Shown: piece by piece, positions 49,308 through 56,320 of the stretch
How the letters are laid out: each line of letters starts with the position of its first letter
Position numbering within the stretch: position 1 is the first letter of the stretch
DNA from: Isoptericola chiayiensis
GTDB taxonomy: Bacteria > Actinomycetota > Actinomycetes > Actinomycetales > Cellulomonadaceae
Assembly: GCF_013149805.1 (NCBI RefSeq)
Contig: NZ_JABEZT010000003.1
Coordinates: 558,001 to 622,000, forward strand
Direction of reading: 5' to 3'
DNA length: 64,000 bases
Program-made: the position numbers and the translations under genes
The notes under the pieces: generated by a model
The model's database searches: none
Told to the model about the DNA's origin: nothing
What the model saw: the letters and a program-made list of their open reading frames with translations, nothing else

Positions 49308-50285
49308 GTGCCCGCCGTTCGCCGTCCCCGCCCCACCCTGCTCGACGTCGCCGCCGCGGCCGGGGTGTCCAAGTCGCTCGTGTCCCTCGCCCTGCGCGGC
49401 GACCCCGGCGTCTCGGAGCGGACGCGCGAACGCATCCTCGCCGTCGCCGACCAGGTCGGCTACCGCCCCTCGCTCAGCGCCCGCACCCTCAAGCAGGGTC
49501 GCTCCATGCTGGTCGGGGTGGTCATCTCCAGCCTCGCCAACCCGTACCACACCGAGATCGTCGCCTCCGTCGAGGACGCCGCCGAGGCGCAAGGGCTCTC
49601 GGTGGTGCTCGCCCACGGGTCGCGGGAACGACACCGGCTCGCCGACCGCGTCCAGCAGCTCGGGGACCTCGGCGTCGACGGGCTCGTCGTCGTCTCCTCC
49701 TGGGTGCCGGCCGAGGTGCTCACCACCGCCGCGCGCCGGGCCCCCGTGGTCATGGTCGGGCGCACGGCCGAACCCGTGCCCGGCATCGACTCGGTGAACA
49801 ACGACGACGAGCACGGCGCCGCGCTCGTCGTCCGGCACCTCGCCGCGCAGGGCCACGAGCGGATCGCGCACGTCAACGGCTCACGGCGGCCGGCCGGGAC
49901 GGCCCGACGGCGCGGCTACGAGGACGCGATGGCCGCCGTCGGGCTCGAAAGTCACGTCCGGACCGTCGAGCCCGACGGCGTCGCGGAGCTCCTGGCCGGG
50001 CCGGGGCGACCCACCGCCGTGTTCGCCCGCAACGACGTCGAGGCGTGCGACGTGCTCGACCACGCGCTCGACGCCGGGCTCGCCGTGCCCGCCGACCTCG
50101 CCGTCGTCGGCTACGACGACACGATGTTGGCCCGCCGTGCGCGGCCCCGTCTCACCACGGTGCAGCAGCAGCGCGAGGTCATGGGCACCCGGGCGGTCGA
50201 GCTGCTCACGGGGCGGCTCGGCGGACGCGCCGACGACGTGCACGAGGTGCTCGAACCCCGGCTCGTGGTGCGCGCGTCTGGCTGA
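49308..50285 (+). CDS. LacI family transcriptional regulator
   Basis: A 325-residue repressor. The N-terminal helix-turn-helix (Thr-Leu-Leu-Asp-Val-Ala-Ala-Ala-Ala-Gly-Val-Ser-Lys-Ser-Leu-Val-Ser) and hinge helix (Leu-Ser-Ala-Arg-Thr-Leu-Lys) are standard, followed by a periplasmic-binding-protein-like effector domain (about 60-325) with Val-Asn-Asn-Asp-Asp and Val-Gly-Tyr-Asp-Asp. GTG at 49308 is chosen, with AGGA eight bases upstream; an earlier GTG at 49293 is less likely. It is divergent from the HAD-ECF operon with a shared palindromic operator. The effector is probably a sugar or sugar-like molecule. Confidence 0.95.
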   Translation: MPAVRRPRPTLLDVAAAAGVSKSLVSLALRGDPGVSERTRERILAVADQVGYRPSLSARTLKQGRSMLVGVVISSLANPYHTEIVASVEDAAEAQGLSVVLAHGSRERHRLADRVQQLGDLGVDGLVVVSSWVPAEVLTTAARRAPVVMVGRTAEPVPGIDSVNNDDEHGAALVVRHLAAQGHERIAHVNGSRRPAGTARRRGYEDAMAAVGLESHVRTVEPDGVAELLAGPGRPTAVFARNDVEACDVLDHALDAGLAVPADLAVVGYDDTMLARRARPRLTTVQQQREVMGTRAVELLTGRLGGRADDVHEVLEPRLVVRASG

Positions 50286-50359
50286 GCGTCGGGCTGAGGT
50301 GAGAGTCCGGAGTGCAGGAGCCAGGACGGTGGCTCTGCCTGGCCCGGCACATCACCCTG

Positions 50360-50388
50360 TTGACGGAAGACTTCGTCAAGACGAAACT
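50360..50388 (+). promoter_or_regulatory. Promoter with palindrome before the antitoxin-like gene
   Basis: TTGACG (50360-50365) is 17 bases before GAAACT (50383-50388). The ATG at 50396 is only 7 bases after that box, implying an almost leaderless mRNA. The inverted repeat TTCGTC-AA-GACGAA (50372-50385) overlaps the spacer and -10, as in self-repressed toxin-antitoxin operons. The AT content is high for this window. Confidence 0.6.
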
Positions 50389-50395
50389 GTCTGTC

Positions 50396-51061
50396 ATGGG
50401 TGGTCTGCTCACGGTCTCGGACGCGGCCGGACGGCTGAGCGTCTCGGTCCGTCAGGTGCAGCACCTCGTCGCCCGCGGCGAGCTGCGCAAGATAGCCCGC
50501 GGCCTGGTCGACGAGACGTCGGTCGACCGGTATATGGCGGTCCGGTCCGGGGCCCACACCCGAGCCTGGTCCAGTGGGACCGCATGGGCCGCTGTCTCGC
50601 TGCTGTCCGGTCGGGGATCGGGCTGGATCGGGGCCAGCCAGCGGTCCCGCCTCAGGCAACAACTTCGGCGCAACTCGCCGGAGGTGCTTGTCGTCAGGAC
50701 ACGTGACCGCGCCGCGGTGACGCGCTACCGGGCCCATCCGAGCGTCGCCCGGCATCTGAGCGACGCCGTCGTCCACCATCAGGAGGCGGAGCAGCGTCTC
50801 GGGCTGACGGCTTCGACAGCGCTGGACGGGTACGTCGCCGAGGCCGACCTCGGAGGCCTCGTGTCGCAGTACGGGCTGGATCGGGACGACGACGGCGACG
50901 TCGTGCTCCGTGCGACGACGATGGACCTCGGCGTCGTGCGTGAGCTCGCCGAGGGGGACGTGGTGCTGGCGGCACTCGATCTTGCCGAGTCGCTCGACGT
51001 CCGAGAACGCCGCGCAGGGCAGCAGGCGTTGGGGCGTGCGCTGGAGCGGTTCCGTGGCTGA
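50396..51061 (+). CDS. Helix-turn-helix protein resembling an AbiEi-type antitoxin
   Basis: A 221-residue protein. Residues about 5-55 form a helix-turn-helix (Leu-Thr-Val-Ser-Asp-Ala-Ala-Gly-Arg-Leu-Ser-Val-Ser-Val-Arg-Gln-Val-Gln-His-Leu) followed by a strand with Gly-Leu-Val-Asp-Glu-Thr. The C-terminal part is an alpha/beta domain with Val-Val-Leu-Ala-Ala-Leu-Asp-Leu-Ala-Glu-Ser. This layout, the palindromic promoter, and a start 8 bases inside the stop of the next frame fit type IV antitoxins of the AbiEi kind; this is inference, as no conserved motif clinches it. ATG at 50396 is chosen because the 28 residues before are not HTH-like. Its toxin partner is missing. Confidence 0.6.
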   Translation: MGGLLTVSDAAGRLSVSVRQVQHLVARGELRKIARGLVDETSVDRYMAVRSGAHTRAWSSGTAWAAVSLLSGRGSGWIGASQRSRLRQQLRRNSPEVLVVRTRDRAAVTRYRAHPSVARHLSDAVVHHQEAEQRLGLTASTALDGYVAEADLGGLVSQYGLDRDDDGDVVLRATTMDLGVVRELAEGDVVLAALDLAESLDVRERRAGQQALGRALERFRG

Positions 51062-51197
51062 CCGCCCGACGTTCGACGTACCGGCCCCGCCGGGAGGCTG
51101 GGGGACGACGACGATCAGCGTCCCGTCGGCCGAGGAGCAGCGGAACGACGGTCAGGCCGCGCTCCGCATCCTCGCCGCCGGACCGCCGACGACCTGA
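51054..51197 (+). CDS. 47-residue frame overlapping the antitoxin-like gene, possible toxin remnant
   Basis: GTG at 51054 overlaps the previous stop by eight bases, the usual coupling of an antitoxin with its toxin. The product is only 47 residues: Pro-Thr-Phe-Asp-Val-Pro-Ala-Pro-Pro-Gly-Gly-Trp-Gly then an Ala-Leu-rich end. A complete AbiEii nucleotidyltransferase would be about 250 residues. It may be the decayed start of one, or a spurious frame. No motif can be named. Confidence 0.35.
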   Translation: MADRPTFDVPAPPGGWGTTTISVPSAEEQRNDGQAALRILAAGPPTT

Positions 51198-51206
51198 GCT
51201 CCGCGC

Positions 51207-51497
51207 TCAGCTCCGACGCCGCGTGAGCCGGACCGTCACGGTGTCGCCGACGTCCTTGCCGAGGCGTCTGCGCAGCTTCGCGTTGAGCGACAGCATCAGC
51301 TCGCCCCGCCCCGTCGGCATCAGTCCGACGTTCTCGACGGCGACGCCGTCCACCGTGCCGTCGACGCGGACGGACCGACCGGTGCCGAGCAGCTCGGTCG
51401 CCCCCGCGAGCTCGACGCACGGCCAGACCTCCCCGCGGACGTCGACGCCGATGGGTGCGGTGAAGCTGTGGTCGATCGCTGTGGGTTCGGCCGTCAT
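51207..51497 (-). CDS. DUF1905 domain protein
   Basis: A 96-residue beta-rich protein of the DUF1905 family, a small beta-barrel fold related in sequence to Lsr2-independent 'YdeI-like' domains. Visible are Val-Trp-Pro-Cys-Val-Glu-Leu, Val-Asp-Gly-Thr-Val-Asp-Gly-Val, Leu-Met-Leu-Ser-Leu-Asn-Ala-Lys-Leu-Arg-Arg and Val-Gly-Asp-Thr-Val-Thr-Val. GAGGAG precedes the ATG, and the start overlaps the stop of the upstream dihydrofolate-reductase-like gene (ATGA). No activity is established. Confidence 0.8.
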   Translation of the reverse strand: MTAEPTAIDHSFTAPIGVDVRGEVWPCVELAGATELLGTGRSVRVDGTVDGVAVENVGLMPTGRGELMLSLNAKLRRRLGKDVGDTVTVRLTRRRS

Positions 51498-52123
51498 GGG
51501 TCTCCTCTGCTCGATGGGTGGTGGACGTCGTAGACCAGGTGCACCGCCGTCGACGACACCCGTACCTCGCGCTGGACGAGCCCGTGCCGACGTCGTCCCG
51601 TGAACAACGGGGTGCCCGCGCCGAGGACGACGGGCGAGACGTGCAGCTGCAGCACGTCCAGCAGCCCGGCCTCCAGGGCCGACCCGATCGTGGCTCCGCC
51701 GCCCATGAGCACCACGTCGGCGCCGCCACCGGCCTGCGCGACGCCCCGGGCGACGTCGGACGCCTGGGTGACGGCGTCGGCCAGCCCGGTCGTGACGAAC
51801 CGCCAAAAGGGTAGTCGCGGGGAGACCGGTGGCTCGCGGGTCACGACGAAGAAGGCCGGCGTGGCGGCCTCGCGCGCCCCGTACCCGAGCTCCTCCGTCC
51901 AACCCTGCGGGCCGTCGACGACGTCGAACAGTCGCCGCCCCAGGACCACGGCACCGCTGGCCGCCGTCCCGTCGCGCAGCACCTCGCGGTCGACGGGGTC
52001 GTCGCCGAACGCCCAGGCGTGCAGCGCCTCGCCGCCGTCCCCGAGGCCGTTCTCGGGCCCCGGGTCCGGACCGGTGACGAGCCCGTCGACCGAGATCGAG
52101 ATGTCTCCGACGATCCTGGTCAT
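51494..52123 (-). CDS. Dihydrofolate reductase family protein (RibD C-terminal fold)
   Basis: A 209-residue protein of the RibD-C/DHFR-fold group. It opens Gly-Asp-Ile-Ser-Ile-Ser-Val-Asp-Gly, contains Val-Val-Leu-Gly-Arg-Arg-Leu-Phe-Asp, Val-Val-Leu-Met-Gly-Gly-Gly-Ala-Thr-Ile (NADPH loop) and Leu-Gly-Ala-Gly-Thr-Pro-Leu-Phe. Such stand-alone proteins are common in actinobacteria and bind NADPH, but their substrates are unknown. ATG at 52123 matches the usual start; a longer start at 52156 is possible. It forms a two-gene unit with the DUF1905 gene. Confidence 0.88.
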   Translation of the reverse strand: MTRIVGDISISVDGLVTGPDPGPENGLGDGGEALHAWAFGDDPVDREVLRDGTAASGAVVLGRRLFDVVDGPQGWTEELGYGAREAATPAFFVVTREPPVSPRLPFWRFVTTGLADAVTQASDVARGVAQAGGGADVVLMGGGATIGSALEAGLLDVLQLHVSPVVLGAGTPLFTGRRRHGLVQREVRVSSTAVHLVYDVHHPSSRGDP

Positions 52124-52177
52124 GTCGTTCGGACGGGCGGGGCCGCCCGAACTCATCGGTGGCCGTGGGATCCGGGG

Positions 52178-53098
52178 TCACCGCCCGGGCAGCAGGACGT
52201 CCGGCGCGGCCTGCTCCGGCGCGCGCAGGTCCGCGAGGTCGGACAGCTCCGTCAGGTCCAGGTCGAGGGGGCCGACGCCGCCGCGCACGTCGTCGAGCAC
52301 GGCACGGACGAGCCCGGGCAGGAAGTCGTGCCCCCGCCGCACCGCCCACGGCACGCCGGCGAGCGTCAGCCACGCCGCGCGCTGCCACGCCGACGGCGGC
52401 GGCGGAGGTGCGGGCAGCCGCGCCAGCAAGGCTCCCGTCGAGGTGTCAGGCGGTGCCGAGCGGACGGCCGACGGTCCCGGCAGTCCGGGCAGCGCGGCAG
52501 CGACGGCTCGGACCCCGCCGGCCGCGACGTGCCGGTGCCCGAGCGGCGACGGGTGCACCCGGTCGACGAACCAGGCTCCGGGCCCGGCGCGGCGGACGGC
52601 CTCGCCGACGTCGAGGAGCGCCACGGACGGCCCCCGACCCGTGCGCTCGCGGGCCGCCGTCGCGCGGACCATGGCGTTGACGGCGTCGATCCGGGCCCGC
52701 ATGACGCGGCGGACCCGGCCCGGGAACAGCTCGAACAGGCCGACGGGCGGCAGCGTCGCGAGGACGACGACCGCACCGCGGGCCCGCAGCGTCCGCGTGC
52801 ACCGCGACAGGTGCCGCCCGACGTCCACCGGGGAGAAGTCGGTGCGCAGCGCGTCGTTGCCGCCGACGACGAGGGTCGCGACGTCGGCGTCGGCGGCCAG
52901 CGCGGCGTCGAGCTGCTCCAAGACCACCGTCTGCGCGCGGGCCCCGTTGCGGGCGAGGTTCTCGAAGCGGGACGCCCCGGCGAGAGTGGCCAGGTGTGCC
53001 GCCCAGCCGGGACCGTGCACCGCCTCCGGGGTGACGGCGTCGCCCACGCCCGCCGTGATGGAGTCGCCGAGCGCGACGACGGCAGGCCCGCCGGTCAT
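52178..53098 (-). CDS. SGNH/GDSL family hydrolase
   Basis: A 306-residue esterase-type hydrolase. Block I Ala-Leu-Gly-Asp-Ser-Ile-Thr-Ala-Gly (nucleophile Ser near 13), block III Val-Gly-Gly-Asn-Asp-Ala, and block V Asp-Arg-Val-His-Pro-Ser-Pro-Leu-Gly-His with the catalytic His. No signal peptide or membrane segment is obvious. The C-terminal 80 residues are a Pro-rich linker and a helix. The ATG overlaps the stop of the GT4 gene (ATGA). It may remove an acyl group from a glycoconjugate made by the cluster, or act in an unrelated cytosolic reaction. Confidence 0.9.
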   Translation of the reverse strand: MTGGPAVVALGDSITAGVGDAVTPEAVHGPGWAAHLATLAGASRFENLARNGARAQTVVLEQLDAALAADADVATLVVGGNDALRTDFSPVDVGRHLSRCTRTLRARGAVVVLATLPPVGLFELFPGRVRRVMRARIDAVNAMVRATAARERTGRGPSVALLDVGEAVRRAGPGAWFVDRVHPSPLGHRHVAAGGVRAVAAALPGLPGPSAVRSAPPDTSTGALLARLPAPPPPPSAWQRAAWLTLAGVPWAVRRGHDFLPGLVRAVLDDVRGGVGPLDLDLTELSDLADLRAPEQAAPDVLLPGR

Positions 53099-54366
53099 CG
53101 CGACCCTCCCGCTGTGGGCATGAAGTCTGCAGGTTCGCACCGCTCCGGGGCTGCAGATTTCATGCCCACAGCGGTCGGGGTCGGGGTCGGGGTGGCGGGT
53201 AACACCGCCGTGCCGTGCAGGGCGAGCATCGCCCGGCCGGTCGCCGCCCACGGGAACAGCTCGGCGCGCTCGCGCGCGGCGGCCCGCCGCACCCCGACCG
53301 GACGTGACAGCACGTCGGCCATCGCCAGGGCCAGCGCCGCGGGCTCCGGCGCGGCCGCGACCCCCGCGTCACCGACCACCTCGGGCAGCGCGCTCGTCGC
53401 CGAGCACACCACCGGCGTGCCCGAGGCCAGAGCCTCCAGCGCCGCCAGGCCGAATGTCTCGATCGGCCCCGGTGCGACGACGACGTCCGCGCTCGCGAGC
53501 AGCGCAGCCACCTCGTCCCGGTCGGGCACGAACCCGCAGAACCGGTGGTCGACGCCCAGCCGCTCCGCCCGGGCCCGCAGCGCCCGGAGGTCCGGTCCGC
53601 CGCCGGCCACGACCAGCCGCACCGGCACCCCCTCGGCCACGAGGTGCCCGACGGCGTCGATCGCCAGGTCGACACGCTTCTCCCGGGACAGGCGGCTCAC
53701 CACGAGCACCATCGCCTCGTAGCCCGGGGTGATCCGCCGTCGCACGTCCAGGTCGAACCTGTCCGGTCCGAACCGCTCGAGGTCCACGCCGAGCGGCACC
53801 CGGTGCAGCGGCGGCAGCGGTACCTCGCGCCCCGCGCCCAGCCGTTCCGCCTCCTCGGCGGCGAACCCCGTGGTGGCCACCAGCCGGTCGAACCGGCCCA
53901 GCGTGCGCCGGTTCCACGCGTCGGCCACCGCGGGCGCCAGCCGACGGCCGACCGGCCCGGGTCGAGCCCCCGACCCGGCGCCCGGCCAGAACGCCGACAG
54001 CACGCCGTCGAGCCGTTCGTGCAGCATGAGCAACGACGGCACGCCCGCCGCGCGCGCCCACAGCCCGACTCCGGTCAGGGAGGCACGGTCGGAGACCTCG
54101 ACCCGGTCCGGCTCGAGCGACTCCAGGACGGTCCGCACCGACCCCGGGCGGGTCACCATCCGGTAGCCGGCGACGCCGGGCACGCGGGGTGCCGGGACCT
54201 GCACCACGCGCACGTCGCCCTCGCGCCGGTCCTCCGCCGTCGGACCGGGAACCACCAGGACCGGCTCGTGGCCCGCGGCGAGGTACTCGCGGGACAGGGC
54301 GTGCATCGCGGTGCGGATGCCGCCCGAGCGCGGCGCGTACGCGTTGGCGACGTGCACGATCCGCAT
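53095..54366 (-). CDS. Glycosyltransferase family 4, with palindromic element at its 3' end
   Basis: A 423-residue GT-B enzyme. The N-terminal domain has Gly-Gly-Ile-Arg-Thr-Ala and His-Glu-Arg-Leu-Asp; the C-terminal donor domain has Val-Ser-Arg-Leu-Ser-Arg-Glu-Lys, Phe-Cys-Gly-Phe-Val and Glu-Thr-Phe-Gly-Leu-Ala-Ala-Leu-Glu, the EX7E motif that binds the nucleotide sugar. The conserved fold ends about residue 392. The last 30 residues (a Thr-Pro repeat and Met-Lys-Ser-Ala-Ala-Pro) are encoded by a GTCGGGG run and palindrome copy B. It starts one base after the end of the next GT gene and ends by ATGA overlap with the SGNH gene. Confidence 0.9.
   Translation of the reverse strand: MRIVHVANAYAPRSGGIRTAMHALSREYLAAGHEPVLVVPGPTAEDRREGDVRVVQVPAPRVPGVAGYRMVTRPGSVRTVLESLEPDRVEVSDRASLTGVGLWARAAGVPSLLMLHERLDGVLSAFWPGAGSGARPGPVGRRLAPAVADAWNRRTLGRFDRLVATTGFAAEEAERLGAGREVPLPPLHRVPLGVDLERFGPDRFDLDVRRRITPGYEAMVLVVSRLSREKRVDLAIDAVGHLVAEGVPVRLVVAGGGPDLRALRARAERLGVDHRFCGFVPDRDEVAALLASADVVVAPGPIETFGLAALEALASGTPVVCSATSALPEVVGDAGVAAAPEPAALALAMADVLSRPVGVRRAAARERAELFPWAATGRAMLALHGTAVLPATPTPTPTAVGMKSAAPERCEPADFMPTAGGSR
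53109..53174. repeat. 66-bp palindrome, repeat-family copy B, inside the GT4 gene end
   Basis: Outer arms of 24 bases (53109-53132 and 53151-53174) match with one mismatch; the 18-base centre pairs only weakly. The outer sequence CGCTGTGGGCATGAA is identical to that of copy A at 43671. It lies within the coding frame of the GT4 gene, just before the stop, and encodes about 21 residues, so its insertion or growth lengthened that protein. Confidence 0.85.
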
Positions 54367-54367
54367 C

Positions 54368-55492
54368 TCACACCCCCGATCGGACCCGGATCGCCGCCTC
54401 GTAGTGCTCCATCAGCTCGTGGCAGACCTTCGCCCAGGTGCGACCCAGCGCCCGTTCCCGGGCGGCCCGGCCGAACGCGTGGCGCTTGCGGTCGTCGCCG
54501 AGCAGGTCGTCGACGTGCGCGCGGAGCGCCGCGTGGTCGCCCGGCGGGTAGAGCCAGCCGGTGCGGGAGTGGTCGACGACGTCGATCGGTCCGCCCGCGG
54601 CCGGCGCGACGACGGGCACCCCGGACGCGTTCGCCTCCTGCAGGGTCTGGCCGAACGTCTCCAGCTCGCCCGGGTGGACGAACACGTCCAGGCTCGCCAT
54701 CGCCCGGGCCAGCTCCTGGCCACGCAGCAGACCGGTGAACACGGCGTCCGGCAGCAGCTCGGCCAGCAGCGGACGCTCGGGACCCTCGCCGACGACGACG
54801 AGGCGGACGTCGGTGCGGTCGTGCAGCACCCGCAGGGCCTCGACCTGCTTCTCCGCGGCGAGCCGCCCGACGTACCCCACGAGCAGCCGGCGGCCCGCCC
54901 CGACCTCGCGCCGCCACGCCTCGTCGCGGGCCTCCGGGCGGAACTGCACGGTGTCGACGCCGCGGCCCCACCGGTGCAGGCGCGGGATCCCGTGGGCGCG
55001 CAGGTGGTCGATGGTGGGCGTCGACGGCGCCAGCGTGACCGATGCGCGGTCGTGCAGGTTGCGCACCCGCCGCCACAGGAACGGCTCCAGGTGCCGCATC
55101 CCGTACCGCGCCGCATATCCGGGCACCTCGGTCTGGTAGACCGCCACGGTCGGGACACCGAGCGACTCGGCGGCCTGCATCCCGCGCCAGCCGAGGGTGA
55201 ACGGCGAGGCGAGGTGCACGACGTCGGGCCCGAACGCGGCGAGCGTCCGCTCGATCCGCGCACGCTGCCCGACGACGACCCGCACGTCCGGGTACCCCGG
55301 CAGGCCGACCGACGGGACCTCGACCACCGGCGCGCCGTGGACGAACGGCGGGACGTCGCCGTCGTCGCAGTCGGGCGCCAGCACCAGGGCCTCGTGGCCG
55401 GTCCGGCGGAGATGCTCGAGGATCCGCAGGACGGAGTTCGTCACCCCGTTCACCTGCGGAAGGAAGGACTCTGCGACGATCGCTACCCTCAC
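54368..55492 (-). CDS. Glycosyltransferase family 4, GDP-mannose-dependent mannosyltransferase-like
   Basis: A 374-residue GT-B enzyme. The start Arg-Val-Ala-Ile-Val-Ala-Glu-Ser-Phe-Leu-Pro-Gln-Val-Asn-Gly-Val and the acceptor-domain pattern are those of MgtA/PimB-type alpha-mannosyltransferases that glycosylate diacylglycerol or phosphatidylinositol mannosides. The donor site has Val-Gly-Arg-Leu-Ala-Ala-Glu-Lys and the EX7E motif Glu-Leu-Glu-Thr-Phe-Gly-Gln-Thr-Leu-Gln-Glu. GTG at 55492 fits; a GTG at 55501 adds three residues. It probably works on the cytoplasmic face of the membrane. The 97-bp gap to the GT2 gene could hold a promoter. Confidence 0.9.
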   Translation of the reverse strand: MRVAIVAESFLPQVNGVTNSVLRILEHLRRTGHEALVLAPDCDDGDVPPFVHGAPVVEVPSVGLPGYPDVRVVVGQRARIERTLAAFGPDVVHLASPFTLGWRGMQAAESLGVPTVAVYQTEVPGYAARYGMRHLEPFLWRRVRNLHDRASVTLAPSTPTIDHLRAHGIPRLHRWGRGVDTVQFRPEARDEAWRREVGAGRRLLVGYVGRLAAEKQVEALRVLHDRTDVRLVVVGEGPERPLLAELLPDAVFTGLLRGQELARAMASLDVFVHPGELETFGQTLQEANASGVPVVAPAAGGPIDVVDHSRTGWLYPPGDHAALRAHVDDLLGDDRKRHAFGRAARERALGRTWAKVCHELMEHYEAAIRVRSGV

Positions 55493-55588
55493 GACTTGCA
55501 CTGTCGTGGGGCCCGGTGACCTGCGGGGGAGCGGGCGGCGACGTGTCGGGGTCGGGTTGCCGAACGGGCGGCAAACGTTCGGGCGGAA

Positions 55589-56320
55589 CTACGCGGAGCG
55601 GACCGACCCCGGCGGGACGAGGTCCTCGCGCAGGTGCCGCGCGTAGCCTCCCGGCGTGCGGCCGACCAGCCGCGCCGACGTGACGACCTCGCACGCGGCG
55701 TCCGCGACGACGCGCGCCCCGGTCGTGCGGGCCCGGTCCACCAGGACGACGTCCTCGTGCTCGCGCAGGGCCGCGAAACCGCCGGCGGACTCGTAGGTCG
55801 AGCGTCGGATCCCCAGGTTCGCGCCGTGCACGTGGCCGTTCGCCACGCCCGGCCGGTGCGACGCGAGCCACGCGTCGGCGCGGTCCGCGGACAGCTCCTC
55901 CAGGCGGGGCCGGACGGTTCCGACCACGACGTCCGCACCGCCGTCGGCCAGCTCCAGGTGCCGGACCAGCCAGTGCTCGGGCACCTCGGAGTCGCCGTCG
56001 GTGCAGGCGAGCCAGACGCGCGCCGTGTCACGACCGGGGTCGGCCCGCCCGACCGCGTCGACGCCGGCCCGGCGGGCCTCCCCGACGCCGACGCCCGGCG
56101 TCGTCAGCGTCGCGAACCCCGACGCCCGCGCGACGTCCGCGCTGCCGTCCGTGCAGCCGTCCAGGACGAGCACGGTGCGCACCCGCACGAGCGGCGCGGC
56201 GTCGTGCAGGAGCGCGACGGCGCCCCGCAGGGCGTGCAGGCACCGTGGCAGCAGCTCCTCCTCGTCGTGGACCGGGACGACGACGTGGATCGCCTCGAGC
56301 GGGTCCGGCGCGGCGTTCAC
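55589..56320 (-). CDS. Glycosyltransferase family 2
   Basis: A 243-residue GT-A fold enzyme. It opens Val-Val-Pro-Val-His-Asp-Glu-Glu-Glu-Leu-Leu, with Leu-Val-Leu-Asp-Gly-Cys-Thr-Asp-Gly-Ser-Ala-Asp and the metal-binding Cys-Thr-Asp-Gly-Asp-Ser (DXD-like). His-Gly-Ala-Asn-Leu-Gly and Glu-His-Glu-Asp-Val follow. There are no membrane segments. The GTG overlaps the PIG-L/methyltransferase stop (GTGA), so the two are coupled. This GT2 is the third member of the ACAD/PIG-L-MT/GT2 cassette. Confidence 0.92.
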   Translation of the reverse strand: MNAAPDPLEAIHVVVPVHDEEELLPRCLHALRGAVALLHDAAPLVRVRTVLVLDGCTDGSADVARASGFATLTTPGVGVGEARRAGVDAVGRADPGRDTARVWLACTDGDSEVPEHWLVRHLELADGGADVVVGTVRPRLEELSADRADAWLASHRPGVANGHVHGANLGIRRSTYESAGGFAALREHEDVVLVDRARTTGARVVADAACEVVTSARLVGRTPGGYARHLREDLVPPGSVRSA

